The position numbers were made by a program, and so were the translations under genes. Shown one piece after another: positions 55,957 through 64,000 of a DNA stretch of 64,000 bases; the stretch's first letter is position 1, and each line of letters begins with the position of its first letter. Origin of the DNA: Bacteroidales bacterium (lineage in GTDB: Bacteria; Bacteroidota; Bacteroidia; Bacteroidales; UBA932); the NCBI GenBank assembly GCA_017519185.1, contig JAFWSX010000025.1, forward strand, positions 1 through 64,000. The letters run 5' to 3'. The notes below the pieces were generated by a model. That model ran no database searches, was not told the DNA's origin, and saw nothing but the letters and a program-made list of their open reading frames with translations.

Positions 55957-58341
55957 ATGGAAGAGCAGGTAAAAGACACGGAAATTACGACGCTGACCGA
56001 TATCCCTACCGGCAGCAGCTGCATCATCTCCAAGGTTCACGGTCACGGCGGTTTCCGCCACCGCATAATGGAGATGGGCTTCATCAAGGGTGAAAAAGTG
56101 GACGTCATCAAGAACGCTCCCCTGATGGACCCCATCGAGTACAGCATTATGGGCAGCCACGTTTCCCTGAGACGTTCGGAAGCCGACAAGATCGAAGTCG
56201 TGGCCCTGGAAGAAGGTTTCCATCCCGATTTTGACTTCAACGGCACCATCGAGGCCCACGTCGCACGCGAAGTGGAGAACAGCGCCAAGACCATCACCGT
56301 GGCCCTGGTCGGCAATCCCAACTGCGGCAAGACATCCTTCTTCAACCTTGCCACAGGCCTCCGCGAGAAAGTGGGTAACTATTCCGGAGTGACGGTCAGC
56401 AGCAAGGTGGGAACTTTCTACCACGACGGCTACACCATCAATCTCGTGGACCTGCCCGGCACATACTCTCTCACTGAATACTCTCCCGAAGAGTTATATG
56501 TGAGGGACTATCTGCTCAACCACCATCCCGACCTCGTGCTGAACATAGTTGACGCCGGCAACCTCGAGCGCAATATGTACCTCACCACCCAGCTTATCGA
56601 TATGAACCCGAGGCTGGTGATGGCGCTCAATATGTACGACGAGCTCGAAAAGTCAGGCGACAAGCTCGATGTGGAGAGTCTTGAGAAGATGCTGGGATTT
56701 CCCATCGTCCCCGTCGTTGCCCGTACTGGCCGTGGCGTAGGTGATGTACTGGAGAAGATAGTCCGCATCTACCGAGACGAAGAAGGCTACACCAAGCATA
56801 TCCATATCAACTACGGAGAGAATGTCGAAGACTGCATATCTTCCGTCAAGAAGCTCATCGATGCCGACCAGTCCCTGCGTGACCGCTATCACGGCCGCTA
56901 CCTTGCCCTCGAACTGATACAGGGCGACAAGGTCATAACGAAATCCATCGAATCCGCCCCGGCATTCCCGCAGATAAAGGAAGCTGCGGACTCTGCCCGC
57001 GTCCGCCTCGAGAAAGAATACCGCGGAGACATCGCCGACATCGTTTCGGACATCCGCTACGGCTTCATCCGCGGCGCGCTGAAAGAGACCCTTACGCCTG
57101 CCAAGGAAGACAAGCGCAATCTGGCGTATGCCCTTGACACGGTCCTTACCAACAAATATCTCGGATTCCCCCTGCTGGTCATTTTCCTGTGGGTTATGTT
57201 CCAGACTACATTCACTCTCGGCGCCTATCCCCAGCAGTGGCTGGAAAGCGGTATCGCAGCGTTGGGAAGCTGGATAGGAAGGTTGCTGCCCGAAGGAATG
57301 CTGAACGACCTTCTGGTGGATGGCATAATCTCCGGAGTGGGAGGGGTGCTGGTGTTCCTGCCGAACATCATCATCCTGTTTATGTTCATCTCGTTCCTCG
57401 AGGACACCGGATATATGGCCCGTGCGGCATTCATTATGGACAAGCTGATGCACCGCATAGGCCTGCACGGCAAGTCGTTCATACCCTATATCATCGGCTT
57501 CGGCTGCGGAGTGCCTGCGATAATGGCCACCAGGACCCTTGAGAACCCGAAGGACAGGATCCTGACAATCCTGACGATACCGTTTATGTCCTGCTCGGCA
57601 CGACTGCCGGTCTACCTGCTGTTCGTGGCGGCGTTCTTCTCGCGCAACCAGGGCCTCGTTCTGATGAGCCTCTACGCCATCGGAATCCTCTTTGCTATAC
57701 TTACTTCCCTCCTTCTGAACAAGACCGTGTTCAAGAATGCATCTGACCAGTTCGTGATGGAGCTTCCGCCGTACCGTTTCCCTACGATCCGCAACATCCT
57801 CGTGCATATGTGGGACAAGAGCGTGCTGTACCTGAAGAAGATGGCAACGGTGATCCTGGCTGCATCAGTTATTATATGGGCGCTTGGCTATTTCCCGAGG
57901 CCGAAGACCGAAATGACCCCGGCAGAACAGGCCGAGCAGTCATATATCGGCCGCATAGGCCACGCCATCGAGCCTGTCGTCAAGCCGCTGGGCTTCGACT
58001 GGAGGATGGGCGTCAGCCTCGCAACCGGTCTGGCTGCCAAGGAAGTCGTGGTTTCATCTCTCGGTGTCCTGTATGATGCACAGGAAGTAGAAGATGACGA
58101 TACCGCAGGCCTGCAGGCCAAACTGCAGTCCGTAACCGACGAGAACGGAAATGCCTTCTTCACGCCGCTGAAGGCCTACACCTTCCTGTTGTTCATACTG
58201 CTTTACTTCCCCTGCATTGCGGCGATATCGGCCATAGCGAAGGAAGCCGGCCGCAAGTGGGCGGCATTCAGCGTGGTCTACACCACCGGCCTGGCGTGGA
58301 TAGTATCATTCATATTCTGGCACGTCGGATTATTGTTATAG
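55957..58341 (+). CDS. feoB: Ferrous iron transporter, FeoA-FeoB fusion
   Basis: The 794-residue protein (ATG at 55957) imports Fe2+ across the inner membrane. A FeoA-type SH3 domain (about 10-85, with HGHGGFRHRIMEMGF) is fused to FeoB: the G domain has GNPNCGKT (119-126), the switch DLPGTYSL and the NMYDE guanine-specificity motif. Membrane segments with the two Gate regions follow (for example GCGVPAIMATRTLENPKDR and FMSCSARLPVY). The fusion is typical of Bacteroidota. A partner gene for a Cys-rich protein follows after 3 bases. Confidence 0.97.
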   Translation: MEEQVKDTEITTLTDIPTGSSCIISKVHGHGGFRHRIMEMGFIKGEKVDVIKNAPLMDPIEYSIMGSHVSLRRSEADKIEVVALEEGFHPDFDFNGTIEAHVAREVENSAKTITVALVGNPNCGKTSFFNLATGLREKVGNYSGVTVSSKVGTFYHDGYTINLVDLPGTYSLTEYSPEELYVRDYLLNHHPDLVLNIVDAGNLERNMYLTTQLIDMNPRLVMALNMYDELEKSGDKLDVESLEKMLGFPIVPVVARTGRGVGDVLEKIVRIYRDEEGYTKHIHINYGENVEDCISSVKKLIDADQSLRDRYHGRYLALELIQGDKVITKSIESAPAFPQIKEAADSARVRLEKEYRGDIADIVSDIRYGFIRGALKETLTPAKEDKRNLAYALDTVLTNKYLGFPLLVIFLWVMFQTTFTLGAYPQQWLESGIAALGSWIGRLLPEGMLNDLLVDGIISGVGGVLVFLPNIIILFMFISFLEDTGYMARAAFIMDKLMHRIGLHGKSFIPYIIGFGCGVPAIMATRTLENPKDRILTILTIPFMSCSARLPVYLLFVAAFFSRNQGLVLMSLYAIGILFAILTSLLLNKTVFKNASDQFVMELPPYRFPTIRNILVHMWDKSVLYLKKMATVILAASVIIWALGYFPRPKTEMTPAEQAEQSYIGRIGHAIEPVVKPLGFDWRMGVSLATGLAAKEVVVSSLGVLYDAQEVEDDDTAGLQAKLQSVTDENGNAFFTPLKAYTFLLFILLYFPCIAAISAIAKEAGRKWAAFSVVYTTGLAWIVSFIFWHVGLLL

Positions 58342-58344
58342 AAA

Positions 58345-58527
58345 ATGCAAGCCATAATCACATACGCAATCATAGCAGCAGCCGTCGCCTATTTCGTGCT
58401 GAAGATAGTCGGCATCGGAAACGGCAAGGCCAGTTGTCCCTGCAGTGGCGGCAACGTAAACTGCAACTGCGGCTGTGACTGCAGTAAATGCAAATACAAC
58501 TGCAGCTGTGGCTGTGGCAAGAAATAA
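58345..58527 (+). CDS. FeoB-associated Cys-rich membrane protein
   Basis: The 60-residue protein has one membrane helix (about 4-22) and a tail with 11 Cys in 30 residues (CPCSGG, NCNCGCDCSKCKYNCSCGCGKK). This is the FeoB-associated Cys-rich family, in the place that FeoC takes in enteric bacteria; it may bind iron or regulate FeoB. It is three bases after feoB. Confidence 0.9.
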   Translation: MQAIITYAIIAAAVAYFVLKIVGIGNGKASCPCSGGNVNCNCGCDCSKCKYNCSCGCGKK

Positions 58528-58553
58528 ATTCTTTTAAGTGTTATTGCGATTGA

Positions 58554-58585
58554 GACGCCTTCCCGGACTTCGGGTTGGCGTTTCT
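58554..58585 (+). terminator. Probable feo operon terminator
   Basis: GACGCC (58554-58559) pairs with GGCGTT (58577-58582, with one G-T), and CCCG (58562-58565) with CGGG (58571-58574), followed by a short T-rich stretch. It lies 26 bases after the Cys-rich gene and touches the end of the convergent symporter gene. The T tract is weak. Confidence 0.6.
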
Positions 58586-60041
58586 ATTTCTTGAGGCGGC
58601 CCTCGTATTCTTTAAGGGCACGGATGGCCTGCGGACTGAGGATGAGGATGGCGATGACGTTGACCCACGCCATAAGGCCGACGCCGATGTCGCCGAGCTT
58701 CCAGATGACGTCTGTCTCACGGACGGCACCGAACACTACCGAGGCCAGCAGCAGGATCCTGAACGTCCAGATGAAGAAGTCCTCCAGCTTGCGGGAATAT
58801 TGCTTCTTGTGCTTCCTGGCCACCTCACGGCAGATATAGATGATGCTCGTTTCAGAATAGAAGTAATATGCCATCATGGTGGTGAAGACGAAGAAAATGA
58901 GGGCGATGGTCACGAACTGGCTTCCGAAGCCTCCGAACACCGAGTCGACGGCAGCCTGGGTGAAGTTCACATAGTTGTTGCCAAGCTCCGGGGCATTGGC
59001 CACGAGCATCTCTCCTGTCTTTGCGTCGAAGACGTTGTAAGTTCCGGCAGACAGGATCATCAGCGCAGTAGCCGTGCAGACGAGCAGGGTGTCGACATAG
59101 ACCGAGAACGCCTGCACCAGACCCTGCTGTGCGGGATGCTTGGTGTTGGCTGTGGCAGAGACGATGGCTCCGCCTCCCTGCCCGGCTTCATTCGAGAAAA
59201 TGCCGCGCTTGACTCCCATCATTATGGTCGACCCGATGATACCGCCGGCAATCGGGTTTATTCCGAAGGCATTGGTGACAATCTGCCCCAAAAGGAAAGG
59301 AATCTGCCTGGCATTGCAAGCCAGCACCACAAGTGCTATCAGGATGTAGCCCAGAGCCATAAATGGTGTGACTACTGAAGCGACGTCGGCGATGCGCCTC
59401 ACTCCGCCGATGATGACGATTGCCAGAATCAATGCCAGTCCGATGCCTGTGGCAAGGGGAGATATGTTGTAGGAGTTCAGGAAAGCCTGTGAAGCGCCGT
59501 TGGCCTGCACGGTGGTGAGGAACATTCCGTAGCCGATGATGCAGATGACAGCGAACGCAATGCCTATCCAGCGTTTGTGCAGACCTTCCTGGATGTAGCA
59601 GGACGGGCCTCCGCGGAAGCTTGAGTGGTGGGGGAAACGGTAGAGCTGCGCAAGGGTGGACTCCACGAAAGCCGTGGAAGCTCCGAAGAAGGCGATGACC
59701 CACATCCAGAACACTGCCCCGGGGCCGCCGAGCGCGATGGCTGTTGCTACGCCCACGATGTTTCCGGTGCCCACACGGCCGGAAAGGGCCATGCAGAATG
59801 CGCTGAACGAAGACACTTTGTTCTTGGGAACGACAGCCTCAGCCTTGTCTCCGTTGTCGCCGGAATCCTCCCGGGATGCGTCGTCGTGTTTTGAGAAAAG
59901 AAGCTTGACCATATGGCCCAGCCTTCTGACCTGCACGAAGCGGGTGCGGAAGGTGAAGAACAGGCCGGCAAAAATCAGAAGCACCACAAGCGCGGGGCTC
60001 CAGACAACATTATTTACCGCTTCTACAATTTTGGAAAACAC
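58584..60041 (-). CDS. Amino acid:sodium symporter (AGCS family)
   Basis: The 485-residue membrane protein matches the alanine/glycine:cation symporter family: about eleven hydrophobic segments with signatures GNIVGVATAIALGGPGAVFWMW and NEAGQGGGAIVSATANTKHP. It imports small amino acids (alanine, glycine, perhaps glutamine) with Na+. It stands alone between convergent feo and divergent rfbA. Confidence 0.94.
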   Translation of the reverse strand: MFSKIVEAVNNVVWSPALVVLLIFAGLFFTFRTRFVQVRRLGHMVKLLFSKHDDASREDSGDNGDKAEAVVPKNKVSSFSAFCMALSGRVGTGNIVGVATAIALGGPGAVFWMWVIAFFGASTAFVESTLAQLYRFPHHSSFRGGPSCYIQEGLHKRWIGIAFAVICIIGYGMFLTTVQANGASQAFLNSYNISPLATGIGLALILAIVIIGGVRRIADVASVVTPFMALGYILIALVVLACNARQIPFLLGQIVTNAFGINPIAGGIIGSTIMMGVKRGIFSNEAGQGGGAIVSATANTKHPAQQGLVQAFSVYVDTLLVCTATALMILSAGTYNVFDAKTGEMLVANAPELGNNYVNFTQAAVDSVFGGFGSQFVTIALIFFVFTTMMAYYFYSETSIIYICREVARKHKKQYSRKLEDFFIWTFRILLLASVVFGAVRETDVIWKLGDIGVGLMAWVNVIAILILSPQAIRALKEYEGRLKK

Positions 60042-60098
60042 GTTTCAAAGTTACGAATTGTGGCAGAAAAAAACTAAATTTACCAAAATTATACTCCT

Positions 60099-60974
60099 AT
60101 GAAAGGCATCGTTCTCGCCGGAGGCTCCGGCACAAGGTTGTATCCCATCACAAAAGGCGTCAGCAAGCAGCTGCTTCCCATCTACGACAAGCCGATGATC
60201 TATTATCCTCTGAGCGTGCTGATGATGGCAGGCATCCGTGACATCCTTGTCATAAGCACCCCTTATGACCTTCCCGGATTCAAGCGCCTTCTCGGCGACG
60301 GTTCGGCCTTCGGAGTGAATCTTTCGTATGCGGAGCAGCCCAGCCCGGACGGACTGGCGCAGGCCTTCATCATAGGAAAAGAGTTCATCGGCGGCGACAG
60401 CGTCTGCCTCGTGCTCGGAGACAACATCTTCTACGGCGATTCATTTACGCCGAAGCTGGCAGCCGCAGTGGCGGAGGCCGAGCGTAACGACAAGGCCACC
60501 ATCTTCGGCTACTGGGTGAGCGATCCCCAGCGCTACGGAGTGGCCGAGTTCGACAAGGACGGCAACTGCGTGGGCATCGAGGAAAAACCTGCCGAGCCCA
60601 AGAGCAACTATGCCGTCGTAGGCCTCTATTTCTATCCCAACGAAGTGGTAGGCATCGCTGAGAACGTAAAGCCTTCGGCAAGGGGCGAACTGGAGATTAC
60701 CTCCGTCAACCAGGCCTTCCTTGAGGCCGGCAAGCTGAAAGTGCAGCTGCTGGGTCGCGGCTTCGCCTGGCTCGACACCGGCACCCACGATTCGCTGGCG
60801 GAGGCTTCCACTTTCTTCGAAGTAATCGAGAAGCGGCAGGGGCTTAAGGTAGCCTGCCTGGAAGAGATAGCATACCGCAACGGCTGGATAGATGCCGACA
60901 AGGTGAGGGAAGACGCCGCACCGATGATTAAGAACCAGTACGGACAATATCTGATGCGGCTGATTGAACAGTAA
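60099..60974 (+). CDS. rfbA: Glucose-1-phosphate thymidylyltransferase
   Basis: RfbA makes dTDP-glucose, the first step to dTDP-rhamnose for surface polysaccharide. The 291-residue protein has the nucleotidyltransferase start [21 protein letters not shown], the LGDNIFYG block and the product site [13 protein letters not shown]. No rfbB, rfbC or rfbD lies near. Its stop shares one base with the start of the cytochrome gene, so these two are probably co-transcribed although their functions look unrelated. Confidence 0.95.
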   Translation: MKGIVLAGGSGTRLYPITKGVSKQLLPIYDKPMIYYPLSVLMMAGIRDILVISTPYDLPGFKRLLGDGSAFGVNLSYAEQPSPDGLAQAFIIGKEFIGGDSVCLVLGDNIFYGDSFTPKLAAAVAEAERNDKATIFGYWVSDPQRYGVAEFDKDGNCVGIEEKPAEPKSNYAVVGLYFYPNEVVGIAENVKPSARGELEITSVNQAFLEAGKLKVQLLGRGFAWLDTGTHDSLAEASTFFEVIEKRQGLKVACLEEIAYRNGWIDADKVREDAAPMIKNQYGQYLMRLIEQ

Positions 60975-62491
60975 TGTCTAAGAAAAAGGGGATAATAACG
61001 GCACTTCTGTGCGGAATCGTGGTCGGTTGTGCGTTTATGGCGGGATTCCACTATACATACGCCAAGACGTCGACCAACGAATACTGTATGTCGTGCCACG
61101 TCCACACCGATGCCGACGCAGCCTGGAAGCAGTCGATGCACTACAGCAACGGCTCCGGCACGGTGACAGACTGCGCCGCCTGCCATCTTCCTCCAGAGGA
61201 TATGCCGATACGCCATTTCCTGGCCAAGACCAAGATGGGCGCCAAGGACATCTGTTCATATCTCCTCAAGAATAAAGACAAGATAGACTGGGATGCGAAA
61301 GGCGAGATGGAGCACGCTATGAAGATAGTCTACAACGAGTCCTGCGTAAAATGCCACACCAATCTCTATCCCGAAGGAGTGAGCGACGAAGCCGTCGTTG
61401 CCCACCTCTACTACGAGGAGAACGCAGCCAAATACAAACTGCAGTGCATCAGTTGCCATCTGGACGCCGGCCATTACGATCCGAACTACAAGCACGAGAG
61501 TATGAAGACCGTTCCGGCTGCAGCCGGTCCTGTATATGAAACAAGGGGAGAGATGACATCTTTCGCCGACTTCACAGAGACCATTCCCGGTACTTCCGCT
61601 TCCATCAGGATGATTGCAGTTCCCGGCGGCTCATTCGAGATGGGCTCTCCGGCAGGGGAACCGCTTCGAAAGGACGACGAAGGCCCCCAGCGCAGGGTGG
61701 AACTGTCGCCGTTCTTTATGGCAGAAGTGGAGACGACCTGGGACCAGTTCTGGGCGTTCTATGGCGAGACGATGTCCGAAGGGCGAACCTCTCCCGAGAC
61801 AATCTATGCCAACAATACCCGCGAGGACATAGACGCTGTCAGCGGCCCGACTCCGCCGTTCGGCGCTCCTGACCAGGGATGGGGAATGGGTTCGCGCCCC
61901 GCCATAACGATGACGCACTATGCGGCCGAGACGTTCTGCCAGTGGCTGTCGCTCAAGACTGGCCGCAAATACCGCCTGCCTACTGAGGCGGAGTGGGAAT
62001 ATGCCGCGCGCGGAGGGACTTCCGACCCGTATTATTTCGGGGGCAATCCCAAGAAGTTCTCTGCCGAAGGTTTCCTGAAGGGTGTGTTCAAGGCTGATAC
62101 CGCCGGCATCGCAAGCAACGTGGTGTATGCAGCCAACAGCGGCAACCGCACCCAGGAGCCGTCGCGTGTCGCCGCCAATCCGTTCGGGCTGAAGAATATG
62201 CTCGGCAACGTTATGGAATACTGCTCGGATTTCTATGCAGAAGATGCTTACAGCACGCTGCAGGATGGTGCCGTGAATCCCCGCGGCCCTCAGAGCGGAA
62301 CCGAATATGTGGTGCGCGGCGGCTATTATGCTTCCGATGCGGCCGATGTACGCTGCGCTGCCAGGAGCCACACCGAACACGATGCCTGGCTGAGGACCGA
62401 CCCCCAGAACCCCAAGAGCATCTGGTGGTATTCTGACATCAAGGGAATAGGCTTCCGCGTGGTATGTGAAGTGCCGGAAGAACTGAAATGA
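60974..62491 (+). CDS. Tetraheme NapC/NrfH-like cytochrome c fused to a SUMF1 domain
   Basis: The 505-residue protein has an N-terminal membrane anchor (about 7-28) and a NapC/NirT/NrfH-type cytochrome domain with four CxxCH heme sites (38-42, 67-71, 124-128, 158-162). A linker (about 175-205) then leads to a SUMF1/FGE-sulfatase-like domain (about 207-500: VPGGSFEMGSPAG, RLPTEAEWEYAARGG, GNVMEY, VVRGGYY, GFRVVCE). NapC-type cytochromes exchange electrons with the quinone pool; SUMF1 domains occur in formylglycine enzymes, EgtB-type oxidases and non-catalytic proteins. I do not recognise a characterised protein of this kind. It precedes two genes for Tat-exported lipoproteins, so it may serve as their membrane electron partner. 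Confidence 0.85.
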   Translation: MSKKKGIITALLCGIVVGCAFMAGFHYTYAKTSTNEYCMSCHVHTDADAAWKQSMHYSNGSGTVTDCAACHLPPEDMPIRHFLAKTKMGAKDICSYLLKNKDKIDWDAKGEMEHAMKIVYNESCVKCHTNLYPEGVSDEAVVAHLYYEENAAKYKLQCISCHLDAGHYDPNYKHESMKTVPAAAGPVYETRGEMTSFADFTETIPGTSASIRMIAVPGGSFEMGSPAGEPLRKDDEGPQRRVELSPFFMAEVETTWDQFWAFYGETMSEGRTSPETIYANNTREDIDAVSGPTPPFGAPDQGWGMGSRPAITMTHYAAETFCQWLSLKTGRKYRLPTEAEWEYAARGGTSDPYYFGGNPKKFSAEGFLKGVFKADTAGIASNVVYAANSGNRTQEPSRVAANPFGLKNMLGNVMEYCSDFYAEDAYSTLQDGAVNPRGPQSGTEYVVRGGYYASDAADVRCAARSHTEHDAWLRTDPQNPKSIWWYSDIKGIGFRVVCEVPEELK

Positions 62492-62515
62492 CGAATGAAC
62501 AATAAACATATAACT

Positions 62516-63880
62516 ATGAAGAAACTTTCAAGAAGAGAATTTTTCGGCTGCAGCGCAGCTATCGGAGGAGCGGCCATAGTTGCTTCGACTCCCATCCTGT
62601 CTTCGTGCAGCGGCAAAGGCGGAGACGCCAAGCTTGTTCCCCTGAAACAACCTGGTGAATACTATATTCCCGAGCTTCCCGACAAGGCCGACGACGGCCG
62701 CGAACTGAAGGTCGGCCTGATAGGCTGCGGAGGCCGCGGTACGGGCGCCATCGACAATCTGCTGGCGGCGGCCAACGGCATCAAGGTCACCGCTGCCGGC
62801 GATACCTTCAAGGACAAGACTGATGCTTTCCTGAAGAAGATGCAGGAGAAAGGCCAGGCCCTGACTGCCGACAACTGTTTCGTGGGCTTTGACGCATACA
62901 AGAAAGTGATTGATTCCGGAGTCGATATGGTGGTGGTCGCAACCCCTCCCGTATTCCGTCCCTATCACTTCCAATATGCAGTTTCCAAAGGTGTGCACTG
63001 CTTCCTCGAGAAGCCGATCGCAGTTGATGCGAAGGGTTATCGCCTGATAATGGCAACTGCAAAGCAGGCCCAGGCCAAGGGACTCGCCGTGGTCACTGGC
63101 ACCCAGCGCCATCACCAGCGTCCCTATGTTGCGGCTTTCGAAAAGATACAGCAGGGATACATCGGCGAGATTACCGGAGGTAACGTCTACTGGAACCAGG
63201 GAATGCTCTGGTATCGCGAGCGCCAGAAAGGCTGGAGCGATATGGAATGGAACATCCGCGACTGGGTGAACTGGAAATGGCTGTCAGGCGACCATATCGT
63301 CGAGCAGCACGTCCACAACATCGACGTCTTTCTCTGGATGGCCGGCGGAATCCATCCCGTAAAGGCCACGGGAGTCGGCTCGCGCCAGCGCCGCATCACC
63401 GGTGACCAGTACGACAATTTCAGCATAGACTTCGAGTTCGAGAACGGCATACATATGCACTCATTCTGCCGCCAGATTGACGGATGTTCAGGCAACGTAA
63501 GCGAGTATGTCCAGGGTACCAAGGGTTCTTGGAACAGCGTCGAACACGCCATCAAGGACCTTCAGGGTAACGTGATATGGAAATTCGACGAGGAAGCCGC
63601 CAAGGCCGAGTTCCAGCAACACGATCCGTATACCCTCGAGCACGTCGACTGGGTTAACCACATCCGCAAGGGCGAGATGCTCGACGAAGCCACCCAGTGC
63701 GGAATGTCTACCCTCGCCGGCATAATGGGCCGCGAGGCAGCCTACACCGGCAAGACTGTCACCTGGGACGAAATCAGCGCGATGGACCAGGACTATCTGC
63801 CCGCAGATATGGACAGCCTGAAGATAGGCCCTCTCGATCTCAAGAAATACACAGTTCCCGTTCCGGGCTCAGCAAAATAA
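62516..63880 (+). CDS. Tat-exported Gfo/Idh/MocA-family oxidoreductase lipoprotein
   Basis: The 454-residue protein (ATG at 62516) has a Tat signal (SRREFFG, 5-11) and a lipobox (ILSSC, lipidated Cys 31), so it should be a folded, cofactor-loaded protein anchored outside the cytoplasm. The NAD(P)-binding motif VGLIGCGGRGTGA (66-78) and the family EKP motif (165-167) are present, then TGTQRHHQRPY and the substrate-domain HVHNIDVFLWM. Exported members of this family keep NAD(P) tightly bound; some gut-Bacteroidota relatives are thought to oxidise or reduce sugars through 3-keto forms. The substrate here is not known. It lies 24 bases after the cytochrome-SUMF1 gene. Confidence 0.9.
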   Translation: MKKLSRREFFGCSAAIGGAAIVASTPILSSCSGKGGDAKLVPLKQPGEYYIPELPDKADDGRELKVGLIGCGGRGTGAIDNLLAAANGIKVTAAGDTFKDKTDAFLKKMQEKGQALTADNCFVGFDAYKKVIDSGVDMVVVATPPVFRPYHFQYAVSKGVHCFLEKPIAVDAKGYRLIMATAKQAQAKGLAVVTGTQRHHQRPYVAAFEKIQQGYIGEITGGNVYWNQGMLWYRERQKGWSDMEWNIRDWVNWKWLSGDHIVEQHVHNIDVFLWMAGGIHPVKATGVGSRQRRITGDQYDNFSIDFEFENGIHMHSFCRQIDGCSGNVSEYVQGTKGSWNSVEHAIKDLQGNVIWKFDEEAAKAEFQQHDPYTLEHVDWVNHIRKGEMLDEATQCGMSTLAGIMGREAAYTGKTVTWDEISAMDQDYLPADMDSLKIGPLDLKKYTVPVPGSAK

Positions 63881-63887
63881 CCCGACT

Positions 63888-64000
63888 ATGGACAGAAGGA
63901 ATTTTCTCAAGACTACAGCGGCCGGAGCTGCTGCAATAGCCCTCGCGGGAGGCCCTGCAAGCGTGCTGACATCCTGCACCCCCAAATCCGCAAAATCCAA
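63888..64000 (+). CDS. Tat-exported lipoprotein, cut by the window end
   Basis: Only 37 codons are visible. They begin MDRRNFLKTTAAGAAA, a Tat signal with the twin Arg at 3-4, and have the lipobox LTSC. The gene starts seven bases after the previous stop, so it is part of the same operon. It is probably another oxidoreductase or a sugar isomerase-like protein of the same exported set, but the catalytic part is outside the window. Confidence 0.75.
   Translation, partial: MDRRNFLKTTAAGAAAIALAGGPASVLTSCTPKSAKS

Noticed and set aside
56653..57807. A 384-codon minus-strand frame inside feoB
   Set aside because: It lies wholly within conserved FeoB sequence and its product is a low-information, charged sequence with no motif.

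Overview
The window looks like chromosome from a Bacteroidales-type member of the Bacteroidota, probably a gut or rumen organism; I cannot name a genus. The evidence is a SusC/SusD pair, two hybrid two-component regulators (HTCS), a FeoA-FeoB fusion, a trp operon in the order B-E-G-D-C-F-A, promoters of the TTTG/TAnnTTTG type, and the general absence of Shine-Dalgarno sites before starts. Base composition is moderate and even, and I see no phage, transposase or CRISPR array.

Layout. 1-544: a terminator from an upstream gene, a run of short GC-rich hairpins, then a promoter, a Trp-rich leader peptide and an attenuator. 545-6900: the complete tryptophan operon. 6950-12405 (minus): MFS sugar transporter, ROK sugar kinase, TlpA-like lipoprotein, tRNA-Thr(CGU) and a secreted SGNH acetylesterase. 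12520-30173: a polysaccharide utilisation locus with a GH43 gene broken by a stop codon, two tandem paralogous HTCS regulators, SusC, SusD and a GH2 enzyme. 30174-42789: housekeeping genes (miaA, yigZ, pyrBI, serC-serA, glnA, gcvT, phoH, apbE). 42866-53821: FISUMP lipoprotein, two TPM proteins, a hemerythrin-LuxR regulator, Hsp20, MATE pump, DUF3737, a MalY/PatB-like enzyme, DUF418 and a large metalloprotease. 53897-64000: beta-helix protein, FeoAB with its Cys-rich partner, an amino acid:Na+ symporter, rfbA, and a cluster starting with a tetraheme cytochrome fused to a SUMF1 domain, followed by two Tat-exported lipoproteins (the last cut by the window end).

Most interesting points. (1) The two HTCS proteins have lost different catalytic residues: one keeps the phospho-histidine but lacks the receiver aspartate and the N-box asparagine; the other has Tyr in place of the histidine but keeps both. 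They may work only as a pair. (2) The gap between them carries a susC-like promoter followed at once by a copy of the hairpin found after susD, as if a second susCD pair had been deleted. (3) The GH43 stop codon falls at what appears to be the catalytic Glu codon. (4) The cytochrome-SUMF1 fusion with exported Gfo/Idh/MocA oxidoreductase looks like a periplasmic redox system of unknown purpose.
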